Source: Bacteroidales bacterium UBA3289 (GTDB taxonomy: Bacteria > Bacteroidota > Bacteroidia > Bacteroidales > UBA932). Taken from it: 15,436 nucleotides of DNA. Numbering within the stretch: position 1 is the first letter of the stretch; every line of letters starts with the position of its first letter. The notes under the pieces are model-generated. The model did no database searches, was not told the DNA's origin, and worked only from the letters and a program-made list of their open reading frames with translations. Location of the stretch: the NCBI GenBank assembly GCA_002361625.1, contig DETL01000027.1, forward strand, positions 24,685 to 40,120, in the 5' to 3' direction. Of the stretch, positions 10,118 to 15,436 are shown piece after piece. The translations under genes were made by a program, and so were the position numbers.

Positions 10118-13009
10118 TCAGAACAGCATATTCCACGCTGCTTGTTGTGCCCTCGCGCTGTGAACAGCATTCATCTTGCCGAAGTTCCACTTCACACCAA
10201 GGAGAATGTACCGGCCCATACATAGACGGTAGCTGTCCTCCTCATAATTGGCCGTGACTGTGTGCGTCAGTCTCCGTGTCTGGTTCAGGATGTCGTAAAC
10301 CTTGACACTTAGGTTGAACGCGCCGATATTCTTTGAAACCGAGGCATACCACCTCCATTCAGGATCTCCGTATCCGGCTGCATACCCCTTGTAGAAAACA
10401 TAACTGATGTCGGTATTGAACTCAAACTCATGCTTGGTGGTATATGAGCCACGGGCCGTAATCTTTGTATCCAAGGTATTCATATTGATGCTTGGATCGA
10501 GCGAGTACCGGGTGATGCGTCCCTGGGTGTTGGCCTCCAGGCTGATGAAATAATGGTCCTGATTGTACTTCAAGGTGAATCCAGCATAGGGATTGAAGGA
10601 ACGAGTCCTGCTCTCTCCGAAGCCGCTGAGCCCGCCATAGAAGCGGTCTCCGTCCGCATTCCCCCAGAAGTCGGCCATGAATGCCGAATAATCAAAGGCG
10701 TCCTTATCCAGCCCCGGCAACGTCGTTTTGGCCTGGTAGCTGATGGAAGAAGTGTACGCCATAACACCGTTCAAAGTGAGGGACCAATTCTTCTTTGCAT
10801 CCAGTGGCGTGGTATAATTTGCCGTGAGGCTGGCTGTCACACTCGGCTTCTGGGAATTGACCGGAATGGAATACAGGATGCCATCCGTATCGTACCAGCG
10901 TGCAAAACTGATGGGAGAGGTATTCAGCGTACCATCCACATAGACCATCAGCGTGGAAAACCTCTTCTTATTGTCCCGCTTCCAGTTGCCTCCGAAATTC
11001 GTCGTCGTATACGGCTTCAGGTACACGTTGCCAAGGCTAAGCCGTGAAGGATCGCTGATGTCCAGTACAGGCAGCATCCGGGAAGAATTGGGGCGTCGTC
11101 CATATCCAGAGGCATAGAGCGAAATACGGTCGTTGCCTTTGCTGTATTGGAATCGTATGTTCGGCGTGACAAACCAATCCCATTGGCCCTTTCCGGTATA
11201 ATCCTCTATGCCGAAACTCTTGGAGTATGTCTCGTTCAGGATACCCGAGACCCTGCCGCCGAGTGTAAACCAACTATCCTCGCCAAACTTGTACTGAGCA
11301 GTCACGCCATACAGCTGAGTCAAGTAATGGTTATTGCTCACGGAACTGTAGTAATCGTTCTTACCGTCAGCGTCAAAAGCATCACGGTTTTTATTATACT
11401 TCGCCCAATCCAGCTCAGCCGAGGCTGAAAGTGTCCATTTATCGCCGATGGGCTCCGTAAATTGAACAGATCCGCCAAAACCATACGACTGGCTGTCCAA
11501 AAGATAACGCATAGCGTACGAGTTCACTCCTCCTGCCGTTTTCAAGACGGACGATTCTTCGCTCTCTTCGTTGATCCCGCCATAATTGCCATCGAAATCA
11601 AAGCGCAGGTTCCTGTTCTTCTTGCCACCCAACTCCCGGAAAGTAACATCGGCTCTAAGCCCGGTATTATTGCTCGAGGACAATCTGTGGGAAGTATTAT
11701 CCGAACTGTTCACGAACGTTCCAGTCCTGTAGGTCTCCGAGGACCCGGTTCCCGTCTCGTCAATCTTGTTAAAGCGGAAGGATGGAGTGAGATGGAACCA
11801 CACCTTCCCTTTCTCCTTCTTGAATTCTACGTTGGTATTGAGGACGTTGGCAAACTGCTTGCCGCTGTTCTCTGTAGATGAGTTCAGATTGCCGTCATTC
11901 TGGAAGGTTGTCCTCTCGGTCTGCGAGCCTGAATCCGTGTCCGTGTATTTGTAGTTTGCACTAACTGTTGTCTCGACATCCTTGATGCGGGACGTGTTGT
12001 AATTCACACCCAACTGAGCGGCAGTTGAGAGTCCCTGGTCCAGGGATGAACGTTGCCCCTCATCGTCAGAGATGATTACGACGACATTCGAATCATCCAC
12101 ATTCTGCCCATTGGCAATCACTGTCACCTGATCCTTCTCCGTATAAGCCGACACAAGAGCATTCCCGCCCCAGAGCAGTCCACGGTCATCCTGGAGGGGA
12201 TTGTCACCGTCCTGCCCGCCAATCGTGGTGCCACCCTTGACGCCCACATTGCCGAACCATCCTTTCTCGTATTCCTTTTTGAGGCCGACGTCCAACACCT
12301 TTTCCCGGCTCCCGTCCTGGATGCCCGAAGCGCGGGTCTGCTCGCTTTCCCGGTCGATAACACGGATCTTGTCCACCACTGCTGCAGGCAGGTTATTCAG
12401 CACCGTGCTCTGGTCTCCGAAGAAGAAGGTGCGTCCGCCCACGGTGAGTTTGTCGATTTCCTCTCCGTTGAACTTCACCGTACCATCATCGGTGATTTCC
12501 ATACCCGGCATCCGCTGGAGCAGATCTTTCAGCATCGCATTGGCTCCGACCCGGAAGGAGGAAGCGTTGAACTCTACGGTGTCTTTCTTGACAACAATCG
12601 GATTGCCCACGTCAGTGACTACAGCAGCCTGAAGGAACTGTTCATCTACCTGCAGCCGGATGGTACCCAGATCCACCTTCTCCTCACGGAAGAAGCGTTC
12701 CGTCACGTAAGGCTTGTAGCCCATCATCTCAACGTGAAAGACATAGCTTCCGAAAGGAACCTCATCCAGTTTGGCTTCGCCCTTCGCGTCCGTCAGCGTG
12801 AAATTCGTGATCGTGGTGTCCTTGGCCGGAATGACATAGACCGATGCATATGAGACCGGCTCGTTGGTCAGTGAGTCCAGAACCGTAGTCTTGATTTCAC
12901 TCATACGCTCTTTGAGCATGTTTTCATTGAAAATGTACACCTGTGCATGAGCAGTCATACCGAGACACAAGGACATAGTGAGGGCTGACAAGAATCTTCT
13001 CATCATCAT
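10118..13009 (-). CDS. Outer-membrane beta-barrel protein with carboxypeptidase-regulatory-like and plug-like domains
   Basis: The 963-residue product has a signal peptide (MMMRRFLSALTMSLCLGMTAHA before QVYIF). A carboxypeptidase-regulatory/CNA-B-like beta-sandwich follows at about 38-118 (TTVLDSLTNEPVSYASVYV, then DAKGEAKLDEVPFGSYVF). A plug-like segment covers about 130-235 and contains LLQRMPGMEITDDGTVKFNG. The remaining ~700 residues are barrel strands rich in Tyr, Asn and Gly. This is the TonB-receptor-related barrel family (often annotated as outer membrane beta-barrel protein), not a classical SusC, and no SusD partner is present. The C-terminus extends about 20 residues past a GVKWNFGKM strand, which is unusual. 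It is the last gene of the sigma/anti-sigma operon, 26 nt after the plug-domain gene, so it is probably the output of that regulatory pair. The transported or bound molecule is unknown. Confidence 0.85.
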   Translation of the reverse strand: MMMRRFLSALTMSLCLGMTAHAQVYIFNENMLKERMSEIKTTVLDSLTNEPVSYASVYVIPAKDTTITNFTLTDAKGEAKLDEVPFGSYVFHVEMMGYKPYVTERFFREEKVDLGTIRLQVDEQFLQAAVVTDVGNPIVVKKDTVEFNASSFRVGANAMLKDLLQRMPGMEITDDGTVKFNGEEIDKLTVGGRTFFFGDQSTVLNNLPAAVVDKIRVIDRESEQTRASGIQDGSREKVLDVGLKKEYEKGWFGNVGVKGGTTIGGQDGDNPLQDDRGLLWGGNALVSAYTEKDQVTVIANGQNVDDSNVVVIISDDEGQRSSLDQGLSTAAQLGVNYNTSRIKDVETTVSANYKYTDTDSGSQTERTTFQNDGNLNSSTENSGKQFANVLNTNVEFKKEKGKVWFHLTPSFRFNKIDETGTGSSETYRTGTFVNSSDNTSHRLSSSNNTGLRADVTFRELGGKKNRNLRFDFDGNYGGINEESEESSVLKTAGGVNSYAMRYLLDSQSYGFGGSVQFTEPIGDKWTLSASAELDWAKYNKNRDAFDADGKNDYYSSVSNNHYLTQLYGVTAQYKFGEDSWFTLGGRVSGILNETYSKSFGIEDYTGKGQWDWFVTPNIRFQYSKGNDRISLYASGYGRRPNSSRMLPVLDISDPSRLSLGNVYLKPYTTTNFGGNWKRDNKKRFSTLMVYVDGTLNTSPISFARWYDTDGILYSIPVNSQKPSVTASLTANYTTPLDAKKNWSLTLNGVMAYTSSISYQAKTTLPGLDKDAFDYSAFMADFWGNADGDRFYGGLSGFGESRTRSFNPYAGFTLKYNQDHYFISLEANTQGRITRYSLDPSINMNTLDTKITARGSYTTKHEFEFNTDISYVFYKGYAAGYGDPEWRWYASVSKNIGAFNLSVKVYDILNQTRRLTHTVTANYEEDSYRLCMGRYILLGVKWNFGKMNAVHSARAQQAAWNMLF

Positions 13010-13035
13010 AACAGTCTTATTTTAAGGGAATTACT

Positions 13036-13629
13036 TTATTTCGTATCTATCGAATACGCTCGTCCGTTTATCGTGATTGTCGTGACCGCACGGCCATTGA
13101 CGGTAATCTTTCCGTCCTCATCGACCGTCACACCGGGAAGCCCCTTCAGGAACTCCGCCCAATCGGTCTTCTCTTTTTTCGTGGTAATGTTCATGACGAC
13201 TACGTTCTCGCCATATTTCTTCTGCTCCGGAGAGCCATCCTTGACCACGGTAATGTTTTCTATATCAAAAGGAGAAATGGAGTTGAAGGCCGAAGCATCT
13301 TCATGAGGCACACCGTCGATTACATAGATAATCTTACGGTGTGTGGGCTTGATGACAATCGACGAATCGATGGGAGTCAAAGGCTTCAAGGGAGTGAATG
13401 ACCCCGTAACAGAAAACACTGATGACGATGTAGTGATGGCATGAACCGTAATGGCATTGCGCCCGGAACCCTTCGTGGTAATCTTGTAGTCTCGGATGGT
13501 CCTGTCCTTGAGCTGGGAGCCGTCGAAATTCTCGACGGTCTCATTGTCGATGATATAAATGGTCTGCTGGGCAGACAGCGTCCATGCTCCTATCAGCAGG
13601 AAAATGGAAAGAAGTATTATCTTTTTCAT
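13036..13629 (-). CDS. Secreted TonB-plug-domain-only protein
   Basis: This 197-residue protein begins MKKIILLSIFLLIGAWTLSAQQ, a clear signal peptide without a lipobox. It contains one plug-like unit, IIYVIDGVPHEDASAFNSI (100-118) followed by DIENITVVKDGS and VVVMNITTKK, as in TonB-receptor plugs. The N-terminal IYIIDNETVENFDGSQL (24-40) looks like a second, shorter unit. Its tail LKGLPGVTVDEDGKITVNGR (161-180) and ITINGRAY matches residues 163-197 of the neighbouring barrel protein (LLQRMPGMEITDDGTVKFNG). No barrel follows, so it is a periplasmic plug-like partner, not a receptor. It sits 11 nt after the anti-sigma gene and 26 nt before the barrel gene. A signalling or adaptor role between barrel and anti-sigma protein is inferred. 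Confidence 0.75.
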   Translation of the reverse strand: MKKIILLSIFLLIGAWTLSAQQTIYIIDNETVENFDGSQLKDRTIRDYKITTKGSGRNAITVHAITTSSSVFSVTGSFTPLKPLTPIDSSIVIKPTHRKIIYVIDGVPHEDASAFNSISPFDIENITVVKDGSPEQKKYGENVVVMNITTKKEKTDWAEFLKGLPGVTVDEDGKITVNGRAVTTITINGRAYSIDTK

Positions 13630-13640
13630 GGGTGATCTTC

Positions 13641-14162
13641 TTATTTGTTCAATGCAACGAGATTAAAGGATTTGCCCCCATCCAGCGGTGTGAGGATGTA
13701 CGAGGCAGTCTGCCCATCGGGGAAATGGGCGGTCATCACAAACCCGTCCCCAACGGGCTTGAATTCCAGGTTCTCGGCTTCCGCCGGGTTGAAGTTGGAT
13801 AAAAAAGCTATCTGCTGAATCAGCTCAGTGTAGTCATTCTGAGGCGTAGCCGGCACGCCGGGTTGTTTAGGCTTGCCCGTAAACAAGACCACGGCAGCAA
13901 TGGCAGCAGCAACACCGGCCAAGGAAAGGCCCCAGGTATAGAAAGGCCGCACCCTTGAAGGCCTGACCATCCGGTCATACTCATCGCCGGCTTCCGGCAG
14001 TTCAGGGAGTTCGATGGGCTTGACAGCCTGCATCATCTTATATACCGCCATCTCTTCCTCATCGGCAGGAGGCGTAGTGGCAAAGGAGGCGGCAAGCTCC
14101 TGTTCCTGTTCGCAGGTCGTTTCTGCGTCCAGATACAATCTAATCAAGTCTTTCCGGTCCAT
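13641..14162 (-). CDS. Single-pass membrane anti-sigma-like protein
   Basis: The 173-residue product has a short cytoplasmic N-terminal part (MDRKDLIRLYLDAETTCEQEQ to about residue 72), the usual helix layout of Bacteroidota anti-sigma proteins. A single membrane helix follows at about 73-95 (FYTWGLSLAGVAAAIAAVVLF). The rest is a periplasmic domain of about 75 residues. No zinc-binding HxxxCxxC motif (ZAS type) is present. It starts 4 nt after the stop of the ECF sigma gene, the standard order for sigma and cognate anti-sigma, and ends 11 nt before a secreted plug protein. The function as an anti-sigma factor rests on topology and position. It lacks the FecR-like domain seen in SusC-linked regulators, so it may respond to a different partner. 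Confidence 0.7.
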   Translation of the reverse strand: MDRKDLIRLYLDAETTCEQEQELAASFATTPPADEEEMAVYKMMQAVKPIELPELPEAGDEYDRMVRPSRVRPFYTWGLSLAGVAAAIAAVVLFTGKPKQPGVPATPQNDYTELIQQIAFLSNFNPAEAENLEFKPVGDGFVMTAHFPDGQTASYILTPLDGGKSFNLVALNK

Positions 14163-14166
14163 TGTA

Positions 14167-14658
14167 TTACTTCGTGTTAAAGGTTTTCATCAATTCTTGT
14201 CGCGCGGCCGATATGGAACTCTTCACTCCGCCCTTCGTCCTTCCGGTTATGGCGGCAATCTCATCCAGGGAAAGTCCGGTGGCTCTCAATTGGAGCAATC
14301 GCCTTGTACCTGCAGGAAGTCGCTCCAACGCCTTGTCGGCCATCTTTTCGGCCTCCGACTGTTCAATCAGCGTAGAAGCGTCATTACCGTCCGACAACCA
14401 TTCGGGATACACCCCGCTTCTCACGGGGCCTTTCTTGCGCCAAAGCGAAATGCAACTGTTCTTGGTAGTAGAAACAGCCCAGGCCTCAGCACTGCGAATC
14501 TGCACACCGTCACGTCTTGCCACCCAAAGCCGCAGCAGCACATCCTGCACCACATCCTCCGGATCACCGTCCAGCCGGGATGCACGGAAGAACTTCAGTG
14601 CCGTCGCCAGGACCTTGGGCCTTATCTCTGTGAGTTCTATTTCAAGCGTTTTATCCAT
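14167..14658 (-). CDS. ECF-family RNA polymerase sigma factor
   Basis: The 163-residue product has region 2 at about 10-75, with the core-binding DPEDVVQDVLLRLW (32-45), and region 4 at about 106-155, with LERLPAGTRRLLQLRATG followed by the helix-turn-helix LSLDEIAAITGRTKGGVKSSISAARQEL. Regions 1.1 and 3 are absent, as expected for ECF sigmas. The region 4 lead-in LPAGTRR replaces the usual LPxxxR-xF-L form, a mild oddity. It is the first gene of the operon sigma, anti-sigma, plug protein, barrel protein. A possible promoter (minus-strand TATGTCTG at 14665-14672) would put the transcription start at or next to the ATG. Autoregulation is likely from the arrangement but not shown. Confidence 0.9.
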   Translation of the reverse strand: MDKTLEIELTEIRPKVLATALKFFRASRLDGDPEDVVQDVLLRLWVARRDGVQIRSAEAWAVSTTKNSCISLWRKKGPVRSGVYPEWLSDGNDASTLIEQSEAEKMADKALERLPAGTRRLLQLRATGLSLDEIAAITGRTKGGVKSSISAARQELMKTFNTK

Positions 14659-14664
14659 ACTTCA

Positions 14665-14694
14665 CAGACATAGACGCAAAAACCGCAAAAAGTC
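14665..14694 (-). promoter_or_regulatory. Possible promoter of the ECF sigma operon with repeated TTTTTGCG
   Basis: Reading the minus strand, GACTTTTTGCGGTTTTTGCG contains two near-direct copies of TTTTTGCG and is followed by TATGTCTG, a one-mismatch -7 box about 21 bp after a TTG. The start would fall at the ATG (14658). The direct repeat could be a regulator or ECF-sigma recognition site. Confidence 0.35.
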
Positions 14695-14715
14695 AAGTAA
14701 ATTTAGCGACTTTTT
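14687..14715 (-). terminator. AT-rich hairpin between the upstream barrel gene and the sigma operon
   Basis: AAAAAGTC and GACTTTTT form an 8-bp stem with a 13-nt loop, starting 2 nt from the stop of the 14718 gene. Being A-flanked and T-ending on both strands, it could terminate either way. Its 3' arm overlaps the possible -33 part of the sigma promoter. Confidence 0.5.
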
Positions 14716-14717
14716 AC

Positions 14718-15302
14718 CTACCACCCCGGAATCTGAAAGCACAGACCGAAGTTAATCCCCAGATTGGGGACCATCGACGTGTGATAATTGTTCTTGGCGT
14801 TGTCAAACGCATTAACCAGGTACCCGTCATAACTCACTGATGCCATCAGGCCGATGTGCGAAGTGAGATGGACCTTGACGCCGGCGCCCGGAGAAACATA
14901 CAAACTAAAGCCAGGCTGTTTTCCAGAAATGGAGTACTTTAGAAAGGTGTCGATATTCTTTGGTCCAAGCATCCAATATATGCCGGCCTTGAGATTGACA
15001 AACGGAGAGAATCTGCTGTCCACAAAGAAATAATGGGTGCTGAAATAAACTGGAAGGGCTGAGAACTGGTACTGCTGGTGGTAGCTGTATCCGGCACCCG
15101 CTCCAACGCTGAACTGCTCGTTGATAAACCTCTCGTGAAGATAATTGGCCCCTATAAGCCTGTCACCCAAAGCTCCCAGACCAGGCCCTGCAGTAAATTC
15201 AACCACATTGAGGCATCCTTCTCCCGGATCAAAAGAAAACTGTGCTCTCAAGACTTGAGGGAACAATAATACAGCTATCAGGATGGCGCGTAATACTCTC
15301 AT
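14718..15302 (-). CDS. Secreted outer-membrane beta-barrel protein (porin-like, small)
   Basis: From the ATG at 15302 the product has 194 residues with a signal peptide (MRVLRAILIAVLLFPQVLRA before QFSF). It is a run of short beta strands: VVEFTAGPGLGALGD, FSVGAGAGYSYH, PVYFSTHYFFVDSRFSPFVNLKAGIY, GFSLYVSPGAGVKVHL, IGLMASVSYDG and GINFGLCF. This is the eight-strand outer-membrane beta-barrel pattern (OmpA-barrel or Bacteroidota porin family). The frame stays open upstream to a TTG at 15341, but the extra 13 residues before the signal peptide make 15302 the better start. It ends 59 nt before the sigma gene start, with a hairpin between, so it is probably a separate unit. The role is unknown. 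No PEP-CTERM or type IX sorting domain is seen. Confidence 0.75.
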   Translation of the reverse strand: MRVLRAILIAVLLFPQVLRAQFSFDPGEGCLNVVEFTAGPGLGALGDRLIGANYLHERFINEQFSVGAGAGYSYHQQYQFSALPVYFSTHYFFVDSRFSPFVNLKAGIYWMLGPKNIDTFLKYSISGKQPGFSLYVSPGAGVKVHLTSHIGLMASVSYDGYLVNAFDNAKNNYHTSMVPNLGINFGLCFQIPGW

Positions 15303-15375
15303 ACTGTAATAAGGTTCAGTAACGGCTGATGCAGACAGCAAGAATCAAGCCTGCATAAAATGACCGTGTCCCACC

Positions 15376-15403
15376 TGTTCCATTCCCCTTGCGGAACGGA
15401 ACA
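15376..15403. repeat. Hairpin TGTTCC-a-TTCC/GGAA-c-GGAACA
   Basis: Two 10-bp arms with one mismatch and a 6-nt loop (CCTTGC) lie about 75 nt upstream of the 15302 start. No T-run flanks it on either strand, so it is more likely a leader structure or protein site than a terminator. Confidence 0.45.
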
Positions 15404-15414
15404 AGAAAACCGGG

Positions 15415-15436
15415 GCTGACTCAAAAGTGAGTCGGC
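15415..15436 (-). terminator. Hairpin at the window end, probably the terminator of a gene outside the window
   Basis: GCTGACTCA, loop AAAG and TGAGTCGGC form a 9-bp stem that reaches the last base and may continue beyond. On the minus strand it is followed by CCCCGG and TTTTC, which suits a terminator for an upstream minus-strand gene. The stem probably extends with CCGGGG outside the window. Confidence 0.6.

Noticed and set aside
15415..15436. Hairpin considered as the terminal inverted repeat of an insertion sequence
   Set aside because: It resembles IS-end sequences of GGGGCTGTCTCAAAA type, but no transposase is visible and the minus-strand T-run fits a terminator. Sequence beyond the window would decide.

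Overview
This window comes from a member of the Bacteroidota, most likely a gut-type Bacteroidales with a fairly GC-rich genome. Three things point there. At least seven intergenic sites match the Bacteroidota -7 promoter consensus TAnnTTTG, and no clear Shine-Dalgarno sequences are visible. There is an ECF sigma / anti-sigma / plug-domain / outer-membrane beta-barrel operon of the kind common in Bacteroidales. The small DUF2795-type acidic protein is also typical of this phylum. I cannot assign a genus.

Left part (1-7824) is core metabolism and housekeeping. On the minus strand lie an outer-membrane porin-like gene and the start of potA (spermidine/putrescine ABC transporter ATPase, cut by the window edge), and upstream of them a HAD phosphatase. 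The HAD gene is divergent from an acyl-CoA synthetase. Then come htpG (Hsp90), a lipoprotein form of a PuuD-like glutamine amidotransferase, folE (GTP cyclohydrolase I, minus) and, divergent from folE, a DUF2795 protein. Strong intrinsic terminators follow the acyl-CoA synthetase, htpG and the DUF2795 gene. Promoter positions correct three starts: folE (7469), the PuuD-like gene (6138, apparently leaderless) and the DUF3800 gene (8099).

Middle part (about 7825-9570) looks like an accessory insert, less GC-rich by eye. A DUF3800 gene is translationally coupled (TAATG) to a gene whose product I think may have a barnase/RelE-like (BECR) nuclease fold. The pair has its own promoter and is bordered by short A-rich direct repeats and by one copy of a dispersed repeat that also occurs after htpG. 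The second gene appears to carry a frameshift near its 3' end. This pair is the best candidate for an undescribed system, possibly defence or toxin-like.

Right part (9567-15436) is cell-envelope genes, all on the minus strand. A small lipocalin-like secreted protein has a lipobox whose cysteine seems to have become tyrosine. Upstream of it is a tight four-gene operon, in transcription order ECF sigma factor, single-pass anti-sigma-like protein, secreted plug-domain protein and a 963-residue outer-membrane beta-barrel protein. Another secreted beta-barrel protein lies upstream of the sigma gene. The window ends in a large hairpin, probably the terminator of a gene outside it. No rRNA, tRNA, CRISPR array or transposase gene was seen.
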